Assembly: GCA_017483465.1 (NCBI GenBank)
Contig: JAFUWN010000068.1
Span: 1-34,689, forward strand
DNA: 34,689 bases
Direction of reading: 5' to 3'
Source of the DNA: Oscillospiraceae bacterium
Lineage (GTDB): Bacteria > Bacillota > Clostridia > Oscillospirales > Ruminococcaceae
Shown: positions 15,266 to 23,921 of the stretch, piece by piece
Layout: every line of letters begins with the position of its first letter
Numbering within the stretch: the first letter of the stretch is position 1
Position numbers and translations under genes: made by a program
The notes under the pieces: generated by a model
The model's input: only the letters and a program-made list of their open reading frames with translations
Told to the model about the DNA's origin: nothing
Databases searched by the model: none

Positions 15266-15994
15266 ATGAAAATAAAACATATGATTACTGCATTCCTTTC
15301 TGTTGCAGTATGTGGAATTTCTGCAATTTCTTTGGTAACTTCTGCCGCAGATCAGTATCAGGATAAAAGAGACGAGGTAATTATGCTTGTGAATGAACAG
15401 CGTACCGCACTGGGAAAATCTGAACTTTATGAAGCAGAATTGCTCAATCAGGCCGCACAGCTTCGGGCAGAAGAAATTATTGATAATTTTTCTCATATAC
15501 GTCCTGACGGCAGAGCAGGCTATACTGCTTTTACAGATCTAGGCGGTGTGTATATGGCTGTTGGTGAAAATATTGCCTATGGCTATCCGACAGAAGCTGA
15601 TGTCATGAACGGCTGGATGAATTCTGACGGTCATCGTGGAAATATCCTGAATGATGCCTATCATGCAATGGGGGTCGGTGTTGCTGCCAAAGGAAATGTG
15701 CTCTACTGGGTGCAGCTGTTCAGCGATGGCAAAAATCTGCCGCCGTTGTATTCTAAAGGAAATATCAACAGAGATAATAAAACAGATTCTACAGATGCCT
15801 CTGCAATTTTGATAGATGCCGCTCAGAAAGGTGCCGGAATGTCCGGCATTCTGAACAGAATGCAGATCAGTTTTGCAGACCTGAACCGCAATCAGCTGGC
15901 AGATTCTGATGATGCTTCTCTGATTCTGCGTTATGCTGCCTATGCCGGAACAGGCGGAACAGAAAGTATTGAGAGCTTCTGCGGTTTGTCCTGA
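15266..15994 (+). CDS. Secreted CAP/SCP-domain protein with dockerin; intact CAP site
   Basis: The 242-residue protein has a signal peptide (to about residue 27), a CAP domain (about 32-160) and a dockerin (about 166-242, GNINRDNKTDSTDASAIL and LNRNQLADSDDASLILRYAA). The CAP site is canonical: NFSHIRPDGR, GENIAYGY, WMNSDGHRGNIL and GVGVA, with both histidines present. There is no long linker. The dockerin is the same class as that of the upstream gene, ending in GTGGTESIESF (GTGGTQTIEEYF upstream). RBS GGGGGG before ATG. Bacterial CAP proteins are secreted with varied roles (surface binding, possible protease or lipid binding); the exact function is not known. Confidence 0.9.
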   Translation: MKIKHMITAFLSVAVCGISAISLVTSAADQYQDKRDEVIMLVNEQRTALGKSELYEAELLNQAAQLRAEEIIDNFSHIRPDGRAGYTAFTDLGGVYMAVGENIAYGYPTEADVMNGWMNSDGHRGNILNDAYHAMGVGVAAKGNVLYWVQLFSDGKNLPPLYSKGNINRDNKTDSTDASAILIDAAQKGAGMSGILNRMQISFADLNRNQLADSDDASLILRYAAYAGTGGTESIESFCGLS

Positions 15995-16047
15995 TTGTTT
16001 TCCTGACGAATTGATACAGAAAAATTGTTCATAAAATTATAGTAAAA

Positions 16048-16075
16048 AAAGTCCTGCTCCGGCAGGGCTTTTTTG
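16048..16075 (+). terminator. Terminator after the CAP-dockerin operon
   Basis: AAAGTCCTGC (16048-16057) pairs with GCAGGGCTTT (16062-16071, one G-U) across a TCCG loop and is followed by T residues. Confidence 0.85.
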
Positions 16076-16115
16076 TGCAAAAAACAGATTTTTCTGACAA
16101 ATTTTCCCGATTCTA

Positions 16116-16141
16116 TTGCATTTTTTTTTTTTGAGTATAAT
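16116..16141 (+). promoter_or_regulatory. Second promoter with poly-T spacer
   Basis: TATTGCA, a run of 12 T, GAG and TATAAT (16136-16141). Same layout as 12979-13006 with one fewer T. Downstream, TTCAACA and TGTTGGAA form an imperfect version of the palindrome at 13020. Confidence 0.6.
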
Positions 16142-16199
16142 GAGTTTTAAACATTCAACATTTTTGGTGTTGGAAAATATCTGAAAAGGGGAAATTTTT

Positions 16200-16616
16200 A
16201 TGAGTGAACAGGAAACAAAAAAATCAGGCGGCGTGAAGGCATTTTTTAAGTCAGGAATATTCAAGGGAATTCTGATTGCTGTTCTGTATATTATCGATTA
16301 TGCAATTTTGAGTAATCTAGCTAAATCTTTTGCTGACAATCCGAAACCGATGCTGATTTATTATGTGGTTTGTGCTATTCTTAGTGCCAGTACCCTTATC
16401 GCCTTTCACAATTCCAGTACGGAAGCAGTCAGAAAAGCAAAAAGCAAAGGCCCCATCCGTATTATGAGTGAACGGCAGTATTATGATGAAAAATCGAGTG
16501 AAGCCATCACACATATGATACATATGCTTTTTTTCACTATTATGGTCGCACCGTTTGCAGCTCCGGTCAATCTGGGAAAACTGATTCATAGTGTGCTTTG
16601 TAAGGTTCTGAAATAA
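16200..16616 (+). CDS. Small integral membrane protein of unknown function
   Basis: The 138-residue protein has hydrophobic segments at about 22-42, 48-68 and 105-122, with a basic loop between the second and third (VRKAKSKGPIRIMSERQYYDEK). AGGGGAAA precedes the ATG. It is a single-gene unit between a poly-T promoter and the pckG promoter. I do not recognise the family. Sharing the unusual promoter design with the LRR-dockerin gene hints at common control. Confidence 0.75.
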   Translation: MSEQETKKSGGVKAFFKSGIFKGILIAVLYIIDYAILSNLAKSFADNPKPMLIYYVVCAILSASTLIAFHNSSTEAVRKAKSKGPIRIMSERQYYDEKSSEAITHMIHMLFFTIMVAPFAAPVNLGKLIHSVLCKVLK

Positions 16617-16688
16617 TGCCGTACAGTTTCATATAAAAAGCCTTTTTTGATGATTTGTTAAAAATTTTGTGTAAAGGGTAACAAACTA

Positions 16689-16717
16689 TTGACAAATTTT
16701 TCAGTTTATGATAAAAT
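16689..16717 (+). promoter_or_regulatory. Promoter of the PEP carboxykinase gene
   Basis: TTGACA (16689-16694), a 17-bp spacer and TAAAAT (16712-16717). Confidence 0.75.
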
Positions 16718-16783
16718 AAAAATGTCAGAGAAATGACAAGTGTATTTCTCAGAAATACATATAAATCAAGGAGGTTTTTAACT

Positions 16784-18631
16784 ATGGCATTAGAAGGTGC
16801 ACTGACTACTAATCAGAAGGTTCTGGACTGGGTGCAGGAATGCATTGATCTCTGCAAACCTGACAAGGTTGTATGGATTGACGGTTCTCAGGAACAGCTT
16901 GACAAACTTATCGAAGAGGTGACTTCTCTTCCCGATGGTGACCCCAATAAAATGTGGCATCTCAACGAAGAAAAGCTCCCCGGCTGTCTGTATCACAGAA
17001 CCGCTGTGAATGACGTAGCTCGTGTAGAAGACAGAACTTTTATCTGTACTAAGACAAAAGAAGATGCAGGTCCTACTAACAACTGGCTGGATCCGCAGGA
17101 AATGTATGCAAAACTCCGTCCTATGTATGACGGTGCTATGAAGGGTCAGACAATGTATGTCATCCCTTACAGCATGGGTCCGGTTACTTCTCCGATCTCT
17201 AAAGTCGGCGTGGAACTCACTGACTCTATCTATGTTGTTCTGAATATGAACATCATGACCAGAATGGGCAAAGCCGCTTTTGATAAACTCGGCGATTCCA
17301 ATGACTTTGTAAGAGGTCTGCACTCCAAGGCTGATGTTGATCCTGAAAAGCGTTATATCGTACAGTTCCCGGAAGATAATACAATCTGGTCTATCAATTC
17401 CGCTTACGGCGGCAATGTTATTCTTTCCAAGAAGTGCTTCGCTCTGCGTATTGCTTCCTTCCAGGGCAAGAATGAAGGCTGGATGGCTGAACATATGCTC
17501 ATCTTAGGCGTTCAGAAACCCGACGGCGATACAAAATATGTTTGTGCTGCCTTCCCGTCTGCCTGCGGTAAGACCAATCTGGCTATGCTCATTCCGCCGG
17601 AAGTATATACCAAGAAGGGCTATAAAGTATTCACTGTCGGTGATGATATTGCATGGCTCAAGCCCGGCAAGGACGGCAGACTTTATGCAATCAATCCGGA
17701 AAACGGCTTCTTCGGCGTTGCCCCCGGTACTAACGAAAAATCTAATTATAATGCTCTGGCCGCTACCAAGAAGAACGCTATCTTCACAAACGTGGCTCTG
17801 AATAATGACGATAATACTGTATGGTGGGAAAAACTCACAAAAGAACCTCCGGTAAATGCTACCGAATGGACCGGCAATAAAGTAAACGGCGTTGAATATA
17901 CGAACGAAGTTGACGAAAAAACCGGTAAGAAAAAGACTCTGGCTCATCCGAATTCCAGATTTACTGCTCCGGCTGAAAACTGCCCGTGCCTGTCTCCGGA
18001 ATTCAATAACCCTGACGGTGTGCCGATCTCTGCGATCGTATTCGGCGGCAGACGTGCTTCTACTACTCCGCTGGTATATCAGTCCTTTGACTGGACTCAC
18101 GGTACTTATATGGGTTCTGCTGTTTCTTCTGAAACAACTGCTGCTGCTACCGGTGCTGTCGGTGTGCTCCGTCATGACCCCATGGCTATGAAGCCTTTCA
18201 TTGGCTATAATGTCGGCGATTACTGGACTCACTGGCTCGAAATGGGCGAAAAGCTCGGTGATAAGGCTCCGAAGATCTTTAACGTTAACTGGTTCAAGCA
18301 GGACGAAAACGGCAACTTCATCTGGCCGGGCTTCGGCGATAACATGAGAGTTCTTGACTGGATTCTCAAGAGATGCGAAGATGCTGTTGATGCTGATGAA
18401 ACTGCTATCGGCTATCTGCCTAAGAAGGGCGATATCAATACAGAGGGTATCGAAGATGAAGTGACTTCCGAAATCATGGATAAGCTCCTCGATGTGGATG
18501 CTGATCTCTGGAAGAAAGAAATTGCTGAAATGCGCAGATATTATGATGAAGACATCGCTGCTAAGGGCGGCCGTGTTCCGCAGGCTCTCAGAGATGTTCT
18601 GGATAAGATCGAAGCTAATCTGAATAAGTAA
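16784..18631 (+). CDS. pckG: Phosphoenolpyruvate carboxykinase, GTP type
   Basis: Interconverts oxaloacetate and phosphoenolpyruvate with CO2 and a guanine nucleotide. In succinate-forming fermenters it runs toward oxaloacetate, fixing CO2 after glycolysis. The 616-residue protein is the GTP family, not the ATP family: the P-loop is AAFPSACGKTNLAM (Cys261, Lys263, Thr264) with the reactive cysteine, and FGGRR, PLVYQSFDW and the late VNWFKQDENGNFIWPGFGDN motif are present. The ATG at 16784 follows AAGGAGG; an earlier in-frame ATG (16733) lacks an RBS. Codon use is biased toward a narrow codon set, as in highly expressed genes. A perfect terminator follows. Confidence 0.95.
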   Translation: MALEGALTTNQKVLDWVQECIDLCKPDKVVWIDGSQEQLDKLIEEVTSLPDGDPNKMWHLNEEKLPGCLYHRTAVNDVARVEDRTFICTKTKEDAGPTNNWLDPQEMYAKLRPMYDGAMKGQTMYVIPYSMGPVTSPISKVGVELTDSIYVVLNMNIMTRMGKAAFDKLGDSNDFVRGLHSKADVDPEKRYIVQFPEDNTIWSINSAYGGNVILSKKCFALRIASFQGKNEGWMAEHMLILGVQKPDGDTKYVCAAFPSACGKTNLAMLIPPEVYTKKGYKVFTVGDDIAWLKPGKDGRLYAINPENGFFGVAPGTNEKSNYNALAATKKNAIFTNVALNNDDNTVWWEKLTKEPPVNATEWTGNKVNGVEYTNEVDEKTGKKKTLAHPNSRFTAPAENCPCLSPEFNNPDGVPISAIVFGGRRASTTPLVYQSFDWTHGTYMGSAVSSETTAAATGAVGVLRHDPMAMKPFIGYNVGDYWTHWLEMGEKLGDKAPKIFNVNWFKQDENGNFIWPGFGDNMRVLDWILKRCEDAVDADETAIGYLPKKGDINTEGIEDEVTSEIMDKLLDVDADLWKKEIAEMRRYYDEDIAAKGGRVPQALRDVLDKIEANLNK

Positions 18632-18650
18632 TTCTGTTTTCAAATTTTTC

Positions 18651-18683
18651 AGAAAAGTCCTGTTCCGGCAGGACTTTTCTTTA
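18651..18683 (+). terminator. Terminator after pckG
   Basis: A perfect 12-bp stem, AGAAAAGTCCTG (18651-18662) with CAGGACTTTTCT (18669-18680), has a TTCCGG loop. Its 3' arm lies only 18 bases from the next start codon. Confidence 0.85.
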
Positions 18684-18698
18684 TAAGGAGAATGTTGT

Positions 18699-19841
18699 AT
18701 GAAATTCAAGAAAATAATCGCTGTTATATCTGCGTTCTGTATGATGGGTGCTGTCATGCCTGTTTTTCCTGTGCAGGAAACGGCTGTGATTTCTGCTTCT
18801 GCGGAAGAGGAAGAATATGCAGAGGGCATTTATGAAAATCTGACATATAATAAATATGCAGATTATATTGAAATTACAGGCTATGTAGAAGAGCCTACAG
18901 GAGAACTTGTCATTCCGGAAGAAATTGACGGCTTGCCTGTAAAGTTTATTGAGCAGGGAGCATTTGAAAAATGTGAGAATATTACTTCTCTGACAATTCC
19001 TGATACAATGACAACTATTTCAAAATATGCTTTCTTTTGTATCATGCGGAGTGAAAACACATCTTCTACTTTAGCTAGTGTTCGTATGTTTGATGATGAA
19101 AATTCTATTAAAACATCCGCTTTTTTTAATTGCGTAGGTTTGAAAAAAATTTACGTTTCTGATACGCATCCGACTCTTTCTAGTGTAGACGGTGTGTTGT
19201 TTGATAAAAATAAAACAGAATTAATTCGTTATCCTGCTGAAAAAGAAGACAGTTCCTATATTATTCCGGAAACTGTTACTAAAATTTTTCGTTTTGCTTT
19301 TTCCGGCTGTACAGAGTTGAAATCTGTTACAATACCTAAGAGCGTAACAAGTATTGAAGAAAAAACATTTTATCATTGTTCTTCATTAACTTCCATCACG
19401 ATTCCGGACAGTGTAACCAGTATTGCAGGCAATTCGTTTAATTTCTGTAAAAATCTGATTTCTGTGAAGATTGAAAATCCGGAATGTGAAATTTATGATG
19501 ATAGATATACTATTTCAGAAACAGCAACCATTTACGGCTATGAAGGCTCAACAGCTCAGGCCTATGCCGAAAAATATGACAGAAAATTTGTATCTCTCGG
19601 CTCTGCTCCGGGAACATCAGAAACAGAATCCGAAGAAATTATGCCCGGCGATGCTGACAGCAACGGCGTGATCAATATCTTAGATGTAATCACTATCAAT
19701 AAAGCCGTTCTGGGGAAAGATTCCCTGTCAGATTCCCAGCTCAAAGCCATTGATTTCAATCAGAACAGCAAACCTGATTCCGAAGAATCACTCACGATTC
19801 TGAAATATATTGTCGGTCTGGTCACAAGCATGACTGCATGA
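18699..19841 (+). CDS. Secreted BspA-type LRR protein with dockerin
   Basis: A 380-residue extracellular protein. The signal peptide ends near residue 35 (ISASA). LRR_5 repeats run from about 60 to 255 (for example TSLTIPDTMTTISKYAF and LTSITIPDSVTSIAGNSF), with an irregular middle stretch including SSVDGVLFDKNKTELIRYPA, a segment typical of BspA proteins. The IYGYEGSTAQAYAEKY cap and a short linker lead to a dockerin (about 318-380: GDADSNGVINILDVITINKA ... FNQNSKPDSEESL). Closely related to the 13107 protein over signal, cap and dockerin. AAGGAG precedes the ATG. No separate promoter fits between the pckG terminator and this gene, so it may depend on read-through or a promoter inside pckG. 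Confidence 0.9.
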   Translation: MKFKKIIAVISAFCMMGAVMPVFPVQETAVISASAEEEEYAEGIYENLTYNKYADYIEITGYVEEPTGELVIPEEIDGLPVKFIEQGAFEKCENITSLTIPDTMTTISKYAFFCIMRSENTSSTLASVRMFDDENSIKTSAFFNCVGLKKIYVSDTHPTLSSVDGVLFDKNKTELIRYPAEKEDSSYIIPETVTKIFRFAFSGCTELKSVTIPKSVTSIEEKTFYHCSSLTSITIPDSVTSIAGNSFNFCKNLISVKIENPECEIYDDRYTISETATIYGYEGSTAQAYAEKYDRKFVSLGSAPGTSETESEEIMPGDADSNGVINILDVITINKAVLGKDSLSDSQLKAIDFNQNSKPDSEESLTILKYIVGLVTSMTA

Positions 19842-19850
19842 TCTTTAAAA

Positions 19851-19885
19851 AGCCTCTCTGCTTCTTCACAGAGAGACTCTTTTTT
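19851..19885 (+). terminator. Terminator after the LRR-dockerin gene
   Basis: CTCTCTG (19854-19860) pairs with CAGAGAG (19869-19875), followed by a T-run at 19880-19885. Confidence 0.8.
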
Positions 19886-19947
19886 GTGGAGAGTGCCGAA
19901 TTTTTAAAGCTGTTTTTGTCTGAATTTTACAAAATCGCCGGAAAGGA

Positions 19948-19976
19948 TTGCAATTTTTCATCAGCTGTGTTATAAT
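19948..19976 (+). promoter_or_regulatory. Promoter of the zinc-ribbon/Sel1 gene
   Basis: TTGCAA (19948-19953), a 17-bp spacer and TATAAT (19971-19976). Confidence 0.7.
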
Positions 19977-20041
19977 AAATTTAATAAAATTTTGAAGATG
20001 CAGGGAAAACTTCTGCATCCGTATGTAAAGGAGTCCAGAAT

Positions 20042-21070
20042 ATGGCACAGAAAGTTTGTTACAGCTGCGGCGCAAGACTGGCAAATAATCAGCTTAGCTG
20101 CAAAAACTGCGGCGCTCATCAGTGGCGCAAAGGTACAGATAAAATGAGCGTGGATAAGCTCAAAGAATTGGCCGATGAAGAATATCGTCAGGGCAGACTC
20201 GGCACGACAGAAGAACATAACAGACATATGGAAAAATCTATGTTCCTGTATTCGATCATTGTCGAGAAAATTGCATATATGGCACCTAAACTGGAAGCCA
20301 TCGAACCGATGGAAAGATGTATTCATATGCTTGATTATATCCTCATGCAGGAACGCCGTGCAAGCTTCCTCGGTGACGAGAGAAGACAGGCCCGTTACAG
20401 AGAACTGATGAATCAGATTACCAATGCAAAAGATAATCTCGTTTATGAACGTATGGAAAAAGCCCATGCTACGGAAAAAGCCAATGCTCCGGCAGCTGCT
20501 CCCGCTCCGGAAGCTCCTGCACCGGCAGCCGCTCCGACAGATGCTGCTGCTCCGGCGGAACAGCCTGCACAGCCGAAACCTGCTCCGGCTCCCGTCCGGG
20601 ATAATCTGGATGATCTTGTGGATTATGCCATCTTCACCGTTTCCGAAATGGACGAAATGGGTAGCTGGACTTTCTTAGGCAAACCCAGAACTAAGAATTA
20701 TATGATCAGTATGCTCAGCTTCCTGCGTGAAATCAAAGGTCAGATTGATACTCTCGAACAGAAAGAACGTGAAGTGCTTCTGCATGTGATGTTCCAGGTT
20801 GCCGACAGCTATAAGAACGGAACTTATCCGTTCCCGCAGAATCCGGACAGAGCTATTGCATGGCATACAGAGGCTTCTGACAGAGGTCTGGTGCTGTCAC
20901 AGCTTGCGATCGGTGAAATCTATCTCAACGGCAGCGGCGGTATGCGTGCACAGCCGGAAAAGGCTCTCGAATGGTATCAGAAAGCCCTTGTTGCCAATAG
21001 TTCTGAAAAAGTCAATGACTATGCTCAGGCCGCTATTGAACATATCAAGTATACCATGAATCAGAAGTAA
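20042..21070 (+). CDS. Zinc-ribbon protein with Ala/Pro linker and Sel1-like repeats
   Basis: The 342-residue cytoplasmic-looking protein has no signal peptide. A zinc ribbon (Cys6, Cys9, Cys20, Cys23) opens the protein, followed by a helical region (about 38-140). A low-complexity Ala/Pro linker (about 145-185) comes next, then a second helical domain ending in Sel1/TPR-like repeats (AIAWHTEASDRGLVLSQLAI and ALEWYQKALVANSS). Such arrangements usually scaffold other proteins. It is monocistronic or leads into the small zinc-ribbon gene past a terminator. Partner unknown. Confidence 0.8.
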   Translation: MAQKVCYSCGARLANNQLSCKNCGAHQWRKGTDKMSVDKLKELADEEYRQGRLGTTEEHNRHMEKSMFLYSIIVEKIAYMAPKLEAIEPMERCIHMLDYILMQERRASFLGDERRQARYRELMNQITNAKDNLVYERMEKAHATEKANAPAAAPAPEAPAPAAAPTDAAAPAEQPAQPKPAPAPVRDNLDDLVDYAIFTVSEMDEMGSWTFLGKPRTKNYMISMLSFLREIKGQIDTLEQKEREVLLHVMFQVADSYKNGTYPFPQNPDRAIAWHTEASDRGLVLSQLAIGEIYLNGSGGMRAQPEKALEWYQKALVANSSEKVNDYAQAAIEHIKYTMNQK

Positions 21071-21083
21071 GATAAAATTCAGG

Positions 21084-21117
21084 CACTCCGGAATTGTAAT
21101 GCTCCGGAGTGTTTTTT
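21084..21117 (+). terminator. Terminator after the Sel1 gene
   Basis: CACTCCGGA (21084-21092) pairs with TCCGGAGTG (21103-21111), followed by six T. Confidence 0.85.
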
Positions 21118-21155
21118 ATCAGTCGAAATTTCATTTAATCAAGGGGGAATCAGCA

Positions 21156-21371
21156 ATGCTTTGTCCTTTCTGTAATCAAAAAATGCAAAAAGGTGTTATG
21201 TCATTCAATGGAAGAGACGGTGTTACTTGGAAGTTGGGAGAAGAAAAAACAGGTTTTATAAAAATCGGAAAAATTACTGCTGTAAAACATACACTTTTCG
21301 CTTATTCTGTAGAAACTTATTATTGTGATTCCTGTAAAAAAATGTTATTTGATACTGATGTACAGTTTTAA
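21156..21371 (+). CDS. Small zinc-ribbon protein (DUF6487-like)
   Basis: The 71-residue protein has two CxxC knuckles, Cys3/Cys6 (MLCPFCNQKMQKG) and Cys57/Cys60 (YYCDSCKK), with a beta-rich middle. This matches short Firmicute PF20097-type proteins as I remember them. The ATG at 21156 is preferred over 21099 because AAGGGGG lies just upstream and the first knuckle should be N-terminal; the longer form would start in the terminator. It is probably cotranscribed with the acetyltransferase gene 27 bases downstream. Function unknown. Confidence 0.75.
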   Translation: MLCPFCNQKMQKGVMSFNGRDGVTWKLGEEKTGFIKIGKITAVKHTLFAYSVETYYCDSCKKMLFDTDVQF

Positions 21372-21398
21372 ATTCTATGCTAAAAAGGAGTATTTTTT

Positions 21399-22016
21399 AT
21401 GACCGAAAAAGAAAAAATGATCGCCGGAAAATTATATGATGCCTCCGGTGAGGAATTAACCCAAATGCGGAAAACTGCTCATAAATTGTCAAAAGATTAT
21501 AACGATACTTATGAGGATGAAATTCAGAAAAGAAAACTGATTCTGCAAAAACTGCTCCCCCATGCCGGAAAAGATTTGTATCTGCAAGGGCCAGTTCAGT
21601 TTGATTATGGTGTGTTTACGACTTTCGGTGACAGATGTTATGCAAATTTTAATTTTACTGTCCTCGACTGCTGTCCGGTGACGATCGGAGATGATGTTTT
21701 CTTTGGCCCTAATTGTACAATTGCGACTCCGGTACATCCGCTCTTAGCTTCTGAAAGAAATATGAAATATCGTCAGAATGGCGATCTCTATGATCTGGAA
21801 TATGCAAAGCCTGTTATTATTAAAAATAACTGCTGGATTGCAAGCAATGTCACTGTCTGCGGAGGGGTCACAATAGGGGAAGGCTCTGTCATCGGAGCAG
21901 GCAGTGTCGTCACAAGAGATATTCCGGACGGTGTATTTGCCGCCGGAAATCCCTGTCGTGTCATAAGGAAAATTACAGATCAGGATTCTGTTTCTCTCAA
22001 AAAAGAATTGTTCTGA
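21399..22016 (+). CDS. Maltose/galactoside-type O-acetyltransferase (hexapeptide repeat)
   Basis: Transfers acetyl from acetyl-CoA to a sugar hydroxyl. The 205-residue protein has an N-terminal Mac domain (MIAGKLYDASGEELTQMR) and a left-handed beta-helix with imperfect hexapeptides (VTIGDDVFFGPNCTIATPVHPL, catalytic His113). The C-terminal end is GAGSVVTRDIPDGVFAAGNPCRVI. This is the standard Maa/LacA/NodL architecture and length; the true acceptor is not shown. RBS AAAGGAG. Its stop lies 5 bp from the end of the convergent gerC gene, leaving no room for a separate terminator. Confidence 0.92.
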   Translation: MTEKEKMIAGKLYDASGEELTQMRKTAHKLSKDYNDTYEDEIQKRKLILQKLLPHAGKDLYLQGPVQFDYGVFTTFGDRCYANFNFTVLDCCPVTIGDDVFFGPNCTIATPVHPLLASERNMKYRQNGDLYDLEYAKPVIIKNNCWIASNVTVCGGVTIGEGSVIGAGSVVTRDIPDGVFAAGNPCRVIRKITDQDSVSLKKELF

Positions 22017-22021
22017 AGTTA

Positions 22022-22921
22022 TTACTGCACTGTTACAGTCAGACTGATTCTGATTTTCATATTTTTTTCCGGTTTGATTCCGGAATTCTCTAATAAATCC
22101 TGTATGCCGATCACATCCGCTTTTGCAGAAAGCATTTCATGAATGGCAGATTCACATTGTTTTTCAACAAGTCTTTGCAGAGTCTGATTTAATTCCGGTG
22201 TTCCTGTCCGGATGATGACATGATAAAATAATTCCTGATTTTCGGCTTGTTTTTCAATTCTGCAATTTCTGATTAAAATATCCTGTTCTCCGTCCGGAGT
22301 CTGGAGTGTCATTGTAAAACTTCCGGAATTCTGCCGGAGCCAGTACAGGCCTTTTCCGGCAAAATCGGATAATTCTGTACATCCACCGTCTTTATGAAGC
22401 AGAATCAGAGCCGGAACGCTCTGATCTGCTTTTTGTACCGGAAGTAAGGCAGTTTCCCAGATTCCATGCCATTCGTTCAGGGCAGTAGCTAAATCTGTTT
22501 TGCATAACAGGCCGTTTTGTTCTGACATGCGGATCATATGAATGACAGAAATATTTTCAGGATTCTGAAAATATTCTTCCGGCTTCGCATACAGAATCTT
22601 ACATGCCGGAGATAAGCCTTTTTCAAATAGTAATTCTTCGGCCGGATTCAGTGTACAGGTTCCGTCAAGGCATAATAATTCCGTATGGCCGATGAAAACT
22701 TTTCCGCCGTTCTGGGATTCTTCCTGTCGAAGTACTTCGGTTATGCTGATTCCCTCTACAGGCGGATTCACTTCCTGATTGAAATTCTGCGTATAAAAAC
22801 TTAATTTTCCGTCACAGGTCAGTCCGACAGCCTGTGTGTATAATCTGTCGGAAATGGTTTCTGTACTGCATCCGGTCAGAAACAGACACAGGCAGGGAAG
22901 CAGAATTTTAAAAAACTTCAT
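22022..22921 (-). CDS. Ger(x)C-family germinant-receptor lipoprotein
   Basis: C subunit of a GerA-type spore germinant receptor, anchored to the outer face of the inner spore membrane. The lipobox LTGC puts the lipid-modified Cys at 18. Sequence after it matches the family (SDRLYTQAVGLT, VLRQEE, KVFIGHTELL). At 299 residues it is shorter than most GerC proteins (about 370-400), so part of the C-terminal domains may be reduced. AAGGAG precedes the start. It overlaps gerB by 14 bp, so the operon is translationally coupled A-B-C. Confidence 0.85.
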   Translation of the reverse strand: MKFFKILLPCLCLFLTGCSTETISDRLYTQAVGLTCDGKLSFYTQNFNQEVNPPVEGISITEVLRQEESQNGGKVFIGHTELLCLDGTCTLNPAEELLFEKGLSPACKILYAKPEEYFQNPENISVIHMIRMSEQNGLLCKTDLATALNEWHGIWETALLPVQKADQSVPALILLHKDGGCTELSDFAGKGLYWLRQNSGSFTMTLQTPDGEQDILIRNCRIEKQAENQELFYHVIIRTGTPELNQTLQRLVEKQCESAIHEMLSAKADVIGIQDLLENSGIKPEKNMKIRISLTVTVQ

Positions 22922-23921
22922 GGGAATACTCCTTTTTCTGAATGCTTTTCATAAACTGCCGGATTCTTAAAGACAGAGGAATGATGAAAATTAAAACCGG
23001 AAGAGAATAGAATATCATAGTTTCTAAAATATCGCTCTTGAAAAAATAGGCCGGAATCAGCATGAAAATCAAAGAAACCGGAGCAGACCATTTTTCAGCA
23101 ATCGGATAAATCTGCTCGGCAATGTGCTCAATGATTCCTGTCTGTAAAGTCGTATGCATGATATGCAGCATGACAAATACTAAAATATATAATGCATCGG
23201 CTCTTTGTCCCTGCAAGGGCTGGGATAATGCGGTGAGTGTAAAAAACGGATAGCCATTCAGATACATCAGTCTGCCGCCTGCTGTGATGCTGAAAAATAA
23301 AATTAAAATACAGAATATCGCTTTGGCTATCAGATAACTGTTTACTGCTGTATTTTTATGATTCCGCACAGAATCTGATAAAATCCAGACAGCGGCCAGC
23401 TCACCGCTCAGGGAAATATACATCCGGATGCTTGGCAGAAAATTTGTTGTCTGAAAAGAAATCCGGCTCATATCAACTCTGTTCCATGCACCCAGAATCA
23501 GAACCGCCAGAGAAATAATAAATATGCCCATCACGAGCGGTGCGGCTCTTGCCGTCGCTCTCAGGCCGGCAGAACTGGTATAAAAACAGGTGAGGGCAAT
23601 CAATACAGCGGCGGTCAGCTTTCCGGAAGACGGCAGCAGCTGCGGCGGAGCCGCTTCCCATAACTGTGAAAATCCGTTTGCTCCGCAGATCAGGAAAAAT
23701 AAAATATAAATGATTCCAAGTGATTTATGCTTCTGAATCTGACGGGAAAATGTTCCTGTCCGGAGTGCCAGCATCGGCAGACAGCACAGAATCTGTATCA
23801 GACAGGCGACAGCTGTGCCTAAAATCTGACCGTTTCCGTACAGTGAGGGAATGCAGATTACTGACCATGCACCGGATAAAAATAATATCGCCGTCAGCTG
23901 ATGATTATGAATTTTGTTCAT
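22908..23921 (-). CDS. GerAB-type germination permease
   Basis: B subunit of the germinant receptor, related to amino-acid/polyamine transporters (Spore_permease). The 337 residues form about ten hydrophobic segments; typical early sequence HQLTAILFLSGAWSV and a later SLSGELAAVWILSDSV are visible. Slightly shorter than usual (about 360). GGAGGA precedes the ATG. It overlaps gerA by 17 bp and gerC by 14 bp. Ligand not predictable. Confidence 0.88.
   Translation of the reverse strand: MNKIHNHQLTAILFLSGAWSVICIPSLYGNGQILGTAVACLIQILCCLPMLALRTGTFSRQIQKHKSLGIIYILFFLICGANGFSQLWEAAPPQLLPSSGKLTAAVLIALTCFYTSSAGLRATARAAPLVMGIFIISLAVLILGAWNRVDMSRISFQTTNFLPSIRMYISLSGELAAVWILSDSVRNHKNTAVNSYLIAKAIFCILILFFSITAGGRLMYLNGYPFFTLTALSQPLQGQRADALYILVFVMLHIMHTTLQTGIIEHIAEQIYPIAEKWSAPVSLIFMLIPAYFFKSDILETMIFYSLPVLIFIIPLSLRIRQFMKSIQKKEYSHEVF

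Noticed and set aside
17504-18829. Minus-strand open frame opposite pckG (441 codons)
   Set aside because: Shadow of a strongly expressed gene with restricted codon use; it crosses the pckG terminator.
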